NCBI GenBank assembly: GCA_020736575.1
Contig: JAGPYM010000062.1
Location: 1 to 64,000, forward strand
Length of the DNA: 64,000 nucleotides
DNA from: Thelonectria olida
Lineage: Eukaryota > Ascomycota > Sordariomycetes > Hypocreales > Nectriaceae
Reading direction: 5' to 3'
Part shown: in pieces, positions 52,955-64,000 of the stretch
How positions within the stretch are numbered: the stretch's first letter is position 1
Layout: each line of letters starts with the position of its first letter
Translations under genes and position numbers: made by a program
The notes under the pieces: model-generated
The model's input: only the letters and a program-made list of their open reading frames with translations
What the model was told of the DNA's origin: nothing
Database searches by the model: none

Positions 52955-53865
52955 TTAAGTGTCAGGTTTCAATCCCCGCGCGGCTGACGGCAGGATGCTG
53001 TCGAAGGTAAGGTAGATGGAGGATATCGACTCGTCGTCAACCAAGGGGTTTTGAGGAGACTTTGTTGGAAGAGTATTGTCAAGGGCGATTTCCAGCTCGC
53101 CCTGCTCAAGGACCGGAGTAATCTCCATCCCAACGTGCCTTTCGATTTGAGGACATGGTAATCCCACGCACGCTCTATCGAGCAGCTGGTCGGAAGGGAT
53201 ATATCAGAAGCCGGCAGTTGGCTAACAAAGGAGTCTCGGGGGCTTGAGAAACCGACTTCGATTCAGGGACAATATCTGAGCGGGCTCGAGTTTATCAAGG
53301 CAGGACGAAAAAATAGGATCCCTGTCAACGGGAATAATGCCAGCTCGCAGAGACTCCGCCATCATCCATGTTGACTTGGAGGATTAAGAAGGTCTAGACC
53401 CGCTCGTGAGACAAAAGGAGCTGGGCTAGTGCGCCTGGGCAAACTGAGGTGGTGTTGACGATCAATTGGTGGTGGCTTGGAGGAGAAAATGAGATCGAGC
53501 AGACTATCCGAGTTGGTTCCTCGGCGGTATATCAACTCTCGAATTTGAACCAGCTCTACGGGCCATGAGGGCCATATGGACCAGGCTCCGTCTTCAGGTG
53601 ACATCTTTCCCATCCTGAGTGACACCTCATAGACGAGGATGGGTGCATGTGTCAGGAAGAAAGTCCCCGAGCCGGCTGAAAGAGAGGAAAGGGCGAGTCC
53701 GCGTTCGAGATAGGATTCGACTACGTCGTAGCCGGCTCCGGAATAAGTTGGACATGAGCCGTGATGGGCGATGGCATGCCTCAACGGCCAATCGTCTTGG
53801 TCACGGCATTTGGACCCTGGCCAAGCGGCGTCATTAGCGAAAGGCCAATACCGCACTTCAACCAC
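52955..53865 (-). pseudogene. Unidentified gene remnant
   Basis: 53865-53362 reads HAIAHHGSCPTYSGAGYDVV and LVQIRELIYRRGTNSDSLLD; 53167-52955 reads VGMEITPVLEQGELEIALDN and NPLVDDESISSIYLTF. Both look like coding sequence, perhaps the end of an ankyrin/NACHT-type protein, but there is no clear splice between them. Confidence 0.3.
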
Positions 53866-53869
53866 GCCT

Positions 53870-54470
53870 CCAGCGAGATTTTGCCGAGGCCTAAGGGAAG
53901 ACGAGTGATTGGATGTTAGGACATGGCTAGGAGGGAGCTATCGGCTGGCAACGATGAGAACTACCGGGAGGTTGCCGACAAGTGTCGCTCTCCTCGACGG
54001 ACTCGGCCCTCCGGGGTGAGGGAAAGTATCGACGTCAGATCCATAAAATAGGCGGGAAGTTATCCCCGACTATTGCCGGATGCAATCTTGGTTCGTTGAT
54101 GCCGAGCGTTTGTCATCTTGTTTCGTTGGACGGGATGTGACATGAGATGAGGGGGATCTCGGGGAGATGGACTTCTCCACTCGTTTCCAGCCGATCCGGG
54201 CTTGTCTCGGTATCTGTGACGGAGTGCTTTCCACAAGAATGGGTAAGAAATCAGCTCCCAAAACAGAGGTTAAATTGATGTTTCTTCTAGGTTCCTTGCC
54301 TGTGTGGATCCCTTTTCTAGTCCTCGGTACCTCAGGGTACCTTCCTTCCTCCTTCCCCACATTTCCGTCATGGATAGATTCTACTAGGACATGTTCACGG
54401 CCAAAAATGAGGGAATGATGCAGCAGGCTTGGAGCCCCAAAACCCACGTCTATTCTTACATGCCAACCTC
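53870..54470. other. Intergenic, nothing supported
   Basis: GGTACCTCAGGGTACC (54326-54341) is a small palindrome; no gene. Confidence 0.4.
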
Positions 54471-54472
54471 GT

Positions 54473-57400
54473 CTATTTCGCATTTGGGTCAATCCGCCAG
54501 CTGAGACATGCGTTTGACACTGTACCCCCCTGTTTGCCGTTCACGCCGCCGCAGTCGCACGCGTCGACGGGCGCATGAAGATACTTTTGGCACTCGTCCA
54601 TGTTGGACAACCACTCGCATCCGTCCGAGACGCTGAGGGAGATGACGAACTCGGTCGGCGACCGCGTGTTCTTGACGGGGAACTCGTACTTGCCCTCGTG
54701 GAAGAAGCCCTCCGACGCGATGCCCGTGTCTTGAATCTTCTTCTTGAGTGAGTTGCAGTACGAGTCGATGGCGCTGTCGGCCCGCACGTGGTCCTCGTCC
54801 CGGCCGCTGTTGTAGCAATCGAGCTCGTTTTGGGTGCTGTCTCCATGCTCGAACGGCGACGGCTCGGGCTCGGGCTCGTCCGTCGGGCGGTCGTCCACCG
54901 TCGTCGACGCGGCGGACGTGGTCGTGGTCGAGCTCGAGCTGGCCGCCGTCGGACACATTCTGATAGCCTCCTCGATTTCCTCCCCACCATCTGGGGGTGG
55001 CGCATCGGGCATGGGCTGATCGATGACATTACCCCACGGCTCCCAAGTGCATGTGAAGTCTAGATAGTGACACCTCTTCACCAAGGGAGGAGCAGCATCG
55101 TCGTCAAGGTCGACGTTCAGGGGGTCGGTGGGCCAGGGGTTACTGGGGTCGGTCGGGGGCGTAGGGAAGTCCTCGCCTGGCATCGTCGTTTGCACTTGAC
55201 CGGCTTCGTTGGTGAAGGTGGCTTCTGGCCAGGACGGCGTCGTGGCAAGAAGAGGCATCAGGGCATCGACAAGATCTCGCTTGCCCATCTTGCCATCCTC
55301 TCGCGTCACCGTCATCACTTCAAAGGCCCACTCGGTGATGGTGATGGGTGCCTCTGTGATGGTTGTCTTCCAAGTGCCGTCGGTGACGGTGATCCGTGGG
55401 TAGTTCACCGTGCTCGTGACTCTTGTCCAAGCGGGCAGCTGAACCAGACAAGGAGGCGAGCATTTAAAAGAAGGCGTCTCCATGTCCCAGATGCTCGATT
55501 CTATGTAGAGGACGTCATTTGCGGCGTCGTTAACGTTGAAGACGGAGATGTAGGACCAGCGAGGGTGAGTTTGGACGTGGAGGTTATCCAAGGCCGAGAT
55601 ACCCTTGCCGTTCCGGACTGCCATGTACCTGGCGCCAATGGTGACAAGGTTCTGGATCTGCACGTTTGAGTAGTTATCCTCAAGGAGAACAAGCGCGGTT
55701 TGGCAGGCTTGCTTATCAACTGTGAAGAAACGGTCAGTACTGATTTTGGTTCAAAAGACGTTAAGCAGAGGAAAGGTTCTTGACTCACCACAAGCCTGGC
55801 TGTTGTACGAGAACCACGAGTAAAGACCAGCTCCGACAATCAAGACATCAGCAGACTCGCGTATGACGAGAGCCCAAGACTCTTTAAGACCCTTGAGATC
55901 ATTGCTACCAGTAGAGTTGTACGAGGGGTCCCCCGAAATGGCTCCAACCGCCTTCTCGAACGGCGCCGGGGCCTTGGGCTTCGGCTGGTAGTAGGGCGTC
56001 TCGGTCTGGATCATGCCGGCAAAGACATTGCGAGCCTTGTTGAAGTTGTACTGGTAGAAGACGGCGTGCTCGGACGAGGTGCCGTAGAGCCAAGTTGGCT
56101 CTATGCTTTCAATCAGGAGGCCACGAGCAGCGTAGATTGAAGTTTCGACCTGATTGGGATATGCATCAGTGGTAAGTAGGGGAATTCATTGCGTAGTTTA
56201 CTAACCATCGTGTTGTTGGCATCGTTCAGGTCGTCGTCGCTGGGGATATCGTCAGTACCTTGTATCATCATGTCTGCGATAGGGGTGGGACGCACTCAAT
56301 CATATGGTCAGCGACCCAGAGCCACATGTTCTCAAAGTATCCCGACGCATTGGGAGTGAGATGAAACATCAAACTAGCCGCCTTGCACTTTGCGTTCGCT
56401 CCATCCGTTCCGATAGGGCATTCCTCGGGGGTCAGCTCGGTTCCTACGGCACCTCCGAGGCGGACGTGGCAGTCTGGAAAGACATTGGCGTTAGTTTACC
56501 GTCAAGAAACCAAGGCAGGCCATGGCATGGGCTTCTCCTTACCCCATAGTCCAGCCGCTCCAGGGCTATCAGCCTTGATGTTCCACTCAACCATGATAAG
56601 ACCAGGCGTAGGACGCGACTGGTGAAGAGGAGGTCCTGCATCTCGACGTCGCCCACGTTGCCTTCTTCGCCGACTCGAATCATAACCTTGGGGTTTCTAA
56701 AAGTGAAAGGTTAAACGGTTAGAATCGACACATCGTGGCAACTCCCTAGCATGACTCACTTTTCGTCTTGGAAGTAGGAACCAGAGGCAACCAGCTGAGG
56801 CCAGGCTTCACCTACAATCTTGGTCCCAATCGGAACCGTCACAGTCCCGGTCAGAATGTAGGAACCTGCGTCTACAAACAGGATCTTGCCCTGGCTCGCC
56901 CACAGACCTCGCTGGAAAGCCCTCGTATCATCTGTCTTTCCGTCTCCCTTGGCTCCGTAGTCTTTGACATGCACAAAGTCTTCAAAGCTCCGAGTCTGGT
57001 ACTGAGGCTTGGACCTTTCAAAGAAGGCACCATCAGAGTCAATGAGACCGGGCTGTCTGCTATAAGTCCTGGCAATGTTGCTCCCGAGAGAGAAATTCCG
57101 GTTCGGCGAATAAACAGGTCCTATAGTCCAGTGGCTGACCTTACCCAAAGCACCCAGTATCGTAGCTCCGCTAATGTCGGCAACAGCTCGTTCGACATGT
57201 TCGAACTCAACGTTGTCAATGGTGATGCCGGTGCTTCCAACGCCGGGATCCTTCTGTGGTGGAGTTGTAAGGATAGCTGTGTTAACGTTCTTAAAGGCGG
57301 AGTCGAGGAACAAGGCCGAGCCGACGTGCCCATCCTCAGTCACGCCCTCTCGCAGGAGATGGAAGCCAGTTCCAACGTCCGTCATAGCGACCGACTTCCA

Positions 57401-59811
57401 GACCCATCCCCAGTCCCAGATGATCTGGACGCCTGTCGTACAGCCGCTAAAGGTGAGACGCTGAGCGGTGAACTGCTGGGTGCCTCCGTAGAGGCCGAAA
57501 GCTCCTCCTCTGAAGGTAACGTCCGAAATGACGCCCCCGCTGCCATTCTCAGCAAAGATGCCAATCTGGCTGGTTCCATTAGCAGCAACAAGCTCAACGT
57601 CCTGCAGGCTAGTTGCCTGAGCGACCTGATAATGTATACCGACAACTCTCTGGTTAGCCGGCATCTCAGTAATGTCGATTCGAAAGTTGCGGATCTGGCG
57701 GTAGAAGTTGCCTGTAGTAATAAACCACTCCTGATCTTGGCCATCAGGTCCGAAGCCGTTGCCAGTATACTCATTGGTAGATAGGACACCGAGACCAATA
57801 AAGCACTTAGACGCAATAATCGTTGGCCAGTTGCTTGCCTAGTAAGTGTCAAGTTAGAATCCTAGGATAGGCCAAAGCAACAAGGGCAGGACACTCACAT
57901 CACCGATAACCTGAGTGCCGAAGGGCAGTGGAATAGTACTAGACACTCGGTATATGCCCGAGGGGAAGTAGACGATGGCGTTCTTAGTTGTTGATCCATG
58001 GCACTTCTCGCCACATCTTCCTCCGTCGTTCATGGCACGTTTGATGGCCTTGGTGTCATCCTGGAAGTCTATTAATGCTGCATATCCCGGGTCTGAAGCT
58101 CGATTCAACTTACCGTAACGCCATCACCAACCGCTCCATAGTCGCGGACATTGCGGAATACCTATCAACGCCTATATTAGCCATGCTCGCTTCAAGCCCA
58201 TCTAGCTGGATTAAATCGCACCTTGTACTTCGGGTTGTCCCCCCAGGGCACAGATCCCATGCGCTTGAGCTTCTCCATCCAGAACTTGGTCTGGCGCGCA
58301 GCATGCTTGGTCGCATTGCGAGCCATCTGGATAGCATCCGCCTCAGACACGAGGGCAGCAGCATCGACCATCTCATCGGTGATCTCTAGGAGGTGAGGGG
58401 CCTTTTCACCCTCGTCTGTATTGCCGCGCTTGGACCTCGATCCGCCATTTATGGTCTCGAGCTTGGAGTCGTACTTGTTTCGGAGAGGATGCTCCAGACG
58501 AGCCTTGTTGAGCTTGGCTGACTTGGAGACGGCTTCCTTGACAATCTTGCGGGCATGAGCGAGATCTGAGGCCGATGCACGCTCAACGAGCGGAGCGACT
58601 GCCTTGCTGTCAGATTCAGGTTCAAGTTCCAGCTCGTCGTCACTCCATCGGCCCGATCTCCTCTGCAGATCCAGATCTATCTCGGCGCCCATTGGTCCAG
58701 TCATGGACACTTCCATGGCGGGCATACTGGCAAACATCTCGTGCTCCTCCTCAGCAAGGACAGCGCGCTCGGTAAAATTGCCCGTCTCGGCGAGTTCCTC
58801 GAGGCTGACGCTACCCAGCCACTTCATGTAGTCCTCGTGATACTTGAAGCGGCCGTCGGAGCGCTTCGCCTGCGTCGTCAGCCTTGGGTTAGTAAAGCCT
58901 CCGGCCGTCCAGGTTAGAACGCGGGCTGCAACTCCATCGACTTTGTTTTCCATGCGGAACCCAAAGAATACGATGTCATTGCTTAGGTCGTAGCCCAGAT
59001 GCCTTCCATCCGTTTCGTTCTGGAATCTGACTCGTGCTATGAGCGCGTTCCGTAGATTGCCGTGGCTGGTGGCTTGCCAGTTCTGCTCGGCCTTTACGTT
59101 CGTGATGCCCGCGTTCGAGCATCGGATCGCAGCACACCGCGTCTGGGCGTCTCCCGAGGGGTGGCCATCGTTGGTTGGAGGATTGTTGGTGAGCGGAGGA
59201 ACGAGAGGGGTGATACCACTTCCGCCTTCGATCCAGCTGGCTGGAGGGAACTCATCGCAAGAGTACTGGACGTTGGATCGCCTCACTATGTTGCCATTCC
59301 CGTCCCGCTCGTGCCTGATGAGGAAGCTCTGGTTGCCGTTCTGACCGGCGGTGGGATCAAGGTCTGTGTATGGCCAGGCACCGTCATGGCGCATGACAGT
59401 GCGCTGGTCGGGCTCGGGGCAAGTATGGCGGTTCTTCCAGGAGGCGGGGCACGACTTCCTGCGCCGAACATCTGCACGGGCGGTTGAGAGGTCGTAGTTG
59501 AACCCGGCCTGCATCGGGGAGCCAGGTCCTCGAGGGCTGGTGAACCAGTTCTCGGCATTCTTGCAGATGTCCTTCATGTAGTAACAGTTGTAGACGAGGA
59601 TAACCGCATCGGGGCTGAGCATGCGAATCAACTGACGCTGGTGAAGGGCAGTGGCTTGCCACCAGTGCTCGTCCTGAACGCCCGCATTATTGGGAAGGAC
59701 GTGGCGATTGTGCCAGTTCCTTTGGGAGTACTGAGCCAGAACAAGAGAAGGGTTGAAGAGAGAAAAATGAATGAGAGTAAGAAGGTGTATCATGTAGTGA
59801 AGGCGAGCCAT
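54473..59811 (-). CDS. Giant secreted protein: NucA/NucB-like + GH55 glucanase + Cys-rich tail (about 1616 aa, one frameshift)
   Basis: Nine exons: 58222-59811, 58114-58161, 57899-58060, 56760-57838, 56543-56696, 56296-56473, 56206-56239, 55789-56149, 54473-55719, minus strand, all joints GT..AG. It has a signal peptide (MARLHYMIHLLTLIHFSLFN). Residues about 40-310 resemble the NucA/NucB-like module known from fungal multidomain chitinases (YNCYYMKDICKNAENWF, SCDEFPPASWIEGG, QTRCAAIRCSNA). A basic helical linker leads to residue 530. GH55 (exo-beta-1,3-glucanase, twin beta-helix) follows, with two marks: NVRDYGAVGDGVTDDTKAIK (about 533) and FVHVKDYGAKGDGKTDDTRA (about 890). Then a Ser/Thr/Glu/Pro linker and a C-terminal domain with CDCGG. 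An extra CG at about 56614 (CGCG) shifts the frame before the segment GLIMVEWNIKADSPGAAGLW, so the gene is probably broken unless this is an error. Confidence 0.78.
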
Positions 59812-59814
59812 TGT

Positions 59815-61220
59815 AAGGGTCAGGCCGAGCCCTAAGGTGAATGCTTAGAGAACGTAATTATTTCAAGCCACAAAAGGGTAGTGTAAAGAAAGTGCAGGGT
59901 GAATAATAAGAAAATGAGTCCTGGGAGGTTGCTGAGGTCCAACTTGATGCGGCATTGGAGGGCCGGCTTAACTGCATTAATATATCTCGACAAGTTTCAT
60001 TCCTAGATGCCATCCTTCAGCCATTTACCAACTGCCCCTTCTTCCGTGCAAGTCAGGACGACAAGAAAAGCCGACGTCCACGCCAAGCCAACTTCAAATC
60101 AGGACTGACATTGGCCCACAGCCGTGACTCATCTCCTGATCGAAGCTGACAGGATGGAAGAGGGTCAGGTTACATGTTGATAGACTCAGAGGGTACCATG
60201 ATGTGGTATTACCTGCCTTGACCATTAATAATGGGCAGGAAGTGAGCCGAGTTCACTTTGTATCAATGGAAGTGTTGGCTGCGGACTGGAAGGTCACAAC
60301 TCAACCGTTTCATTACCCCTTGCCAAGTTGGCAGTTGTTTCTGTTGGTTCCGGATGGTTGTTGGTAGGAACTACTTACCTAAGTATTAGTTAGAACCGGG
60401 TTCAAGCAACGTCCCGTCTTCCGCTTGAAATATAAGGCAACTAGCGACATTTGGTAGTTATCCGCATTAGGACAGACTTTGTATTACGGGCAATAGTGCA
60501 ATCTGTATAGAGTGATAGATATAAGCTTACTTAACTACTTGACTGGATTATAACTTTAGCTTAAACTTTTCTCACCTTTCGCTACCTACCTAGCCAGGGC
60601 ACGCATAACAAGAGTGTTAACCATGTTGAGTGGTTCCACACGTCGGCAGATGATCAGATATTGAAGCTGGCTAAGCCTTGTCCACGGGGCGGATCGATCT
60701 GCATGTCAGTGGATGCAAATACAAAGAGCCGAATCCTTCAGGCCTACAGCTATCGTTTACGTGAAAGAATCCTTTCAAAAAATTTCTTCGAGTGAAAATA
60801 CCTCGTATGCCCGTTGGTTACAGGGGCAGAGACGAAACCAACAAAAGGCCGAATGGCCCTGCATCAAATTGATACACTATATCTGATGAAGAAATGTCCA
60901 CCTTAACCCTATAAGCCCCTGTATATGTCTCGGTCTGGCCGCTTGTAAGTTGTTGGTTCCAGATTTATTACCCTCGCTCGGTCGACTCTTCTCGAAGCAT
61001 GTTGCCAACACGGCCGCTAAAATGAGCTTGCTCAGTAGACTTGGCCTGTGCAGGTGATGTGATGGCAAGTTTAATTCTTTATCCGAGTGAAGCGCACACA
61101 CTTGGCAGCCCTTCTGGTCATCAACGGGTTGGCCAGTGTTTCTACATCAGGCCCGCCTCACCCATCTTGGTCTTGTTGCGTGCTGACTCTGTATACTGGT
61201 GCCTTGGTGTATCCTCGACC
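59815..61220. promoter_or_regulatory. Shared divergent promoter region of the GH55-type and LysM genes
   Basis: 1.4 kb between the two start codons (59811 and 61227), with no gene inside. It is AT-rich at 60440-60600. No specific operator could be named. Confidence 0.5.
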
Positions 61221-61226
61221 GCAACC

Positions 61227-62342
61227 ATGCCGTCCCTTCAAAACCATCTCTCCTTGGGCCTCACCTTCGCCCTTATCCTCCTTTGCATCGTTTCCTTCCC
61301 AGCCACCGTCGCCGCCGACGAGTGCCAGCCCTACACATGGGAACCGATGAATAAGCGTCGTGCGGTCTCCGCGGATCCTACTTCAACCAAGCCACCTCGT
61401 CCCTCGTTCACCTTCAGCGTCCCTCGTAAGGACAAGCACGAACCAGGAGACATCAACTGCCGCAACTGGGGCAAAACGTATAAGGCCGTTAACTACTACT
61501 CTTGCAAGAAGCTAGCCCTTCATTTTGGGATTGATATCGAGACCTTTTTCAAGCTGAACCCAATACTGGATCCGGACTGTGAGACCATTAAACCCTACAC
61601 AAAGTACTGTGTAGCTGGATGTAAGCCCTTTATCTTATCCTATAATTAGAGGTTGACCAGACTCGAATATTAACGATTTATAGTTATTGAACCAAAAAGA
61701 GCTTTTGACGGCCACTGTGGCCCCAAGCACGGTAACTCTACTTGTGTCGGAACAGGTAAGGCCTGCTGCAACTCGGAGACTTGGACCTGCGGCAACTCAG
61801 AGTATGTCATCTAGACGTCCCAGCTCCAAAGGGTCCCCATTTCTAATAGTTTACAGCGAGGACTGCTCCCCCGGCATTTGTTACGAGGGCCTCTGCGCCG
61901 GCCATACAGTCTACACGACCGACGGCAAATGCGGCAAAGACCACGGCATGCGCGTCTGCGCCGGCAAATGGGGCGAGTGCTGCAACAACGACGGCGAGTG
62001 CGGCACCGGCCCTGACTACTGCGCCCAAGGCCAGTGTCAGCTGGGACAGTGCACGAACCCAGAGGATCCAACGACCGACGATCAGCCCAACTTTCCCTGG
62101 CTGGTGGGCAATACGACCGACGGCACGTGCGGCGGCCGCAAGGGATACACATGCGATGTTGTGTATGGGAACTGCTGCAATAAGCACGGTTACTGCGGGT
62201 CTCTTCCTGCGGACTGCGGCGAAGGATGGTGAGTTTCCATGTCGATAGACGAGCTGGGGATGGGATACTAACCTGGTGTCATAGTCAATCCAAGTTTGGA
62301 AAGTGTGGCTCAACAGATATAGCTGGCCTGAGTAGTATGTAG
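61227..62342 (+). CDS. Secreted LysM / chitin-binding (hevein-type) protein (313 aa)
   Basis: Read as join(61227..61620,61684..61801,61857..62228,62285..62342), 314 codons in frame. Signal peptide FALILLCIVSFPATVAA. One LysM at about residues 75-132 (INCRNWGKTYKAVNYYSCKK, FGIDIETFFKLNPILDPDCE). Then three Cys-rich hevein-like chitin-binding modules: DGHCGPKHGNSTCVG with CCNSETWTCG; DGKCGKDHGMRVCAGKWGEC with CCNNDGECG; DGTCGGRKGYTCDVVYGNCC with HGYCGSLPADCG. It binds chitin or chito-oligomers, shielding hyphae or masking the fungus. It lies head to head with the GH55 multidomain gene; the same neighbour pair with a GH18 chitinase is well known in fungi (subgroup C chitinases). Intact. Confidence 0.9.
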
Positions 62343-62630
62343 GGAAAGCCGCGCTGTAGCCCGTTGTCTGATTTCTAGTCAAGCATGATTTAGCCTGGAG
62401 GCTCAAGATGTTGCTTTGTCGAAGTAGTCTCAATGTGTGTAAAGTAGTTTATATAGGCAGAATAGGCTTTGTATTCGATTTTCTCCTTTGTGTAATCATC
62501 TGGCTCTTAAAGGCAAGAAGACATTCAGTAAAACGAAACATGTTGTCTCTCAAGAGCAGCTTCGATCAAATGCACTGAATTGTTTACAGTCTTGACCTCG
62601 ACACCACCAAATGGATATGAACCCACCCCC

Positions 62631-63319
62631 TCAATTCAATGACATGTAGGCATCATATTCCGCCTCCATCTGGGGCGACCAGAGCTGAGGCATCCCATTA
62701 GACGTGAGCGGCAGCGGCCCAGCCGGTGGAAGGCATGGGTACCTGTGGCGGTCTCTCTTGGCCTGGATCCATTCATCCTCCTTTGTGATCGAGAGTTGGC
62801 TCACCACAAGGCAGTCGACTACCAACCTTGTCTCTTCTGGAAGTGGTCGGCAGTCCCATATGCCCAGCACCGCCAACACATTCTGGCGGAGACCCATGAG
62901 GATGGGGTGCACGTCCGTCACGAAGTCGTGGATCGTAAGGTACGGTTTGTCCGAGGCTTGAACGACAAACGGTGCCAGGTTCGTAGGTTCATCCTCCCCG
63001 CAGCACTGCACTAGATGCATTTCCCCTTCGACGAGCTCATACACGCAATTTGGATCGTCGGGGTCTGCGTGTTCGTGGTTCTCCCACCAAGCATACTCCC
63101 AGTCACACAACGGATCAACAGTGACGGATATGGACGACAGTTCGGGCTGCGTCAGCGGCTCTTGCGAGATGGGATGCCAGCTCGTGCCGCCGGGGTTTGG
63201 CGGAAGTAGGGCTCCCGGGGTCCCTCCGGATTGGCAGCGTCCTCTAGGACGAAGATGCTGGTTTCCAGAGGACCCTGGAGGGTCCAGAAAAGGCGGTTGG
63301 TGGCCTCAGTGTTCGGCAT
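62631..63319 (-). pseudogene. Orphan protein, single-base frameshift (about 229 aa)
   Basis: The ATG at 63319 gives MPNTEATNRLFWTLQGPLET and EGPREPYFRQ. At the C4 run (G4 on the plus strand, 63192-63195) the frame must move to reach TSWHPISQEPLTQPELSSIS, then LCDWEYAWWENHEH...YMSLN, which ends at 62631. One missing C explains it. The C-terminal part is acidic and Trp/Cys-bearing, with no domain recognised. It could be an error or a real lesion. Confidence 0.55.
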
Positions 63320-63347
63320 GGCGATTATTGGCGGCGAGAACGAGTGT

Positions 63348-63384
63348 AGAGGTGGAGGTGGAGGTGGAGGTGGAGGTGGAGGTT
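63348..63384. repeat. (GGTGGA)n microsatellite
   Basis: About six units of GGTGGA/GGAGGT just upstream of the 63319 ATG. Confidence 0.9.
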
Positions 63385-63389
63385 GATAG

Positions 63390-63790
63390 AAACGTGAATG
63401 CGAGAGCTGGGTTAAGTCTTTATGTAAGGTAGGTACCTACTCTAATCACCGTGCGCCAAAGCGGTTCGCACATGATGTTGGTAGCAGGATGAAACCAAAT
63501 TGCATGGAAATTCAGTGGATCCTAAAAGGAGTGGGTGTTAACTAATTATTATTTGAATGGCCGCATTGCTCCTCCGGAATACGCAAAATTACGTAGTTGG
63601 TTGCTTGATTAGATACGATGTACCTAGGTATTGTGATCCTTGGCTCGTCGTCACCTTATCACACTTCACTAACAAATTATCAGGGCAAAATGCACAGATA
63701 GGGGAACAGAACAGTTATCTATTCCATTAATGGTAATGCAACCTCTTAGGGGTCTTCAAATGCTCCCCGCTGTCAAGCCAATATTGCGCT
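63390..63790. other. Intergenic, nothing supported
   Basis: Only AT-rich sequence and short TACCTAGGTA-type motifs (near 63428 and 63620). Confidence 0.4.
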
Positions 63791-63795
63791 GAAAT

Positions 63796-64000
63796 TTAAT
63801 CAACGTCATCGGGACTGGTCTTCTCGAATCCCTCCTCACCAAACTTGGGCCCAAACTTCTCTCCAGCCTCCTTTAACGCCTCGGCTTCGTCGATGTCGAT
63901 CTCCTCGTCGGGAATCGGGATATCGCGCCTCTCAGCAATGGACTCCTTGGCCCCTGGCTTGAGCGAGCCATCCTCGTTGACGTAGTCCTTATAGTAAAGG
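63796..64000 (-). CDS. C-terminal end of a gene leaving the window
   Basis: An open minus-strand frame runs from the right edge to a TAA at 63796-63798. It reads YYKDYVNEDGSLKPGAKESI and IPIPDEEIDIDEAEALKEAG, ending EGFEKTSPDDVD. Acidic tail, well-behaved codons; the family cannot be told from 66 residues. Confidence 0.65.
   Translation of the reverse strand, partial: LYYKDYVNEDGSLKPGAKESIAERRDIPIPDEEIDIDEAEALKEAGEKFGPKFGEEGFEKTSPDDVD

Noticed and set aside
56768..57784. 338-aa plus-strand ORF
   Set aside because: Opposite-strand shadow of the GH55 exon 56760-57838.
61811..62433. Minus-strand ORFs across the LysM/hevein gene
   Set aside because: Shadow frames of the Cys-rich plus-strand exons.
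1..64000. Starship giant transposon
   Set aside because: No DUF3435 captain-type tyrosine recombinase recognised at either edge; only a weak Crypton-like relic at 12.5-13.1 kb.
1..64000. tRNA or rRNA genes
   Set aside because: I looked for B-box-like GGTTCRANTCC with a paired acceptor stem and found none convincing.

Overview
The window looks like one piece of a filamentous ascomycete genome (Pezizomycotina, probably Sordariomycetes, perhaps Hypocreales; this is inference). The evidence is short GT..AG introns of about 45-75 nt with CTAAC/CTGAC-like branch sites, fungus-restricted families (HET, secreted phospholipase B, LysM/chitin-binding protein, GH55, SAT4-type membrane protein), and fungal transposons (pogo/Fot-like, hAT, Tad-type LINE tails). 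It reads as an accessory, repeat-rich region: mobile elements and broken genes outnumber clearly intact housekeeping genes.

Layout. 1-1.56 kb: a frameshifted HET fragment running into a CYTH-like gene with a nonsense codon. 1.65-3.88 kb: a complete pogo-like transposon whose transposase is intact once two introns are removed. 5.65-12.1 kb: a broken hAT element (A) split by a second, intact 3.0-kb hAT element (B, 7973-10972) with matching TIRs and an 8-bp target duplication, then two related GTGGAT-rich MITEs. 12.5-14.2 kb: relics of a Crypton/GCR1-like ORF and of a Fot transposase. 14.4-15.4 kb: a two-chromodomain protein. 16.76-18.84 kb: an intact GPI-type phospholipase B. 19.4-21.3 kb: two LINE 3' tails in opposite orientation. 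22-24.8 kb: an orphan membrane protein, a MITE-like repeat and a SKP1-like protein. 25.6-27.4 kb: a flavin monooxygenase pseudogene. 27.8-30.1 kb: a large disordered orphan with a SUMO-interaction-like motif.

The most unusual part is about 31.2-47.2 kb: small, intron-rich orphan genes in an island that I could not assign to any known system. They include two coiled-coil proteins, a pseudokinase, a MADS-like protein, a stand-alone chromodomain protein, a repeat/coiled-coil protein with a hydrophobic tail and a multi-span membrane protein, mixed with a decayed SAT4-like gene and a DUF4139-like gene. Many intergenic gaps carry the palindrome TACAGTACTGTA or close variants, which suggests a shared cis-element. 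A minisatellite lies in the middle and a Fot1-like element (47379-49241) closes the island.

49.4-52.8 kb: a lipoxygenase pseudogene overlapping a long orphan ORF. 54.5-62.3 kb: a divergent pair made of a very large secreted protein (NucA/NucB-like module + GH55 + Cys-rich tail; one 2-nt frameshift) and an intact LysM/hevein protein. The pair resembles the chitinase/LysM divergent pairs known in fungi, with GH55 in place of GH18. 62.6-64 kb: a single-base-frameshifted orphan and the 3' end of a gene that leaves the window. Exon boundaries were read by eye from splice signals and frame continuity, and no database search was possible.
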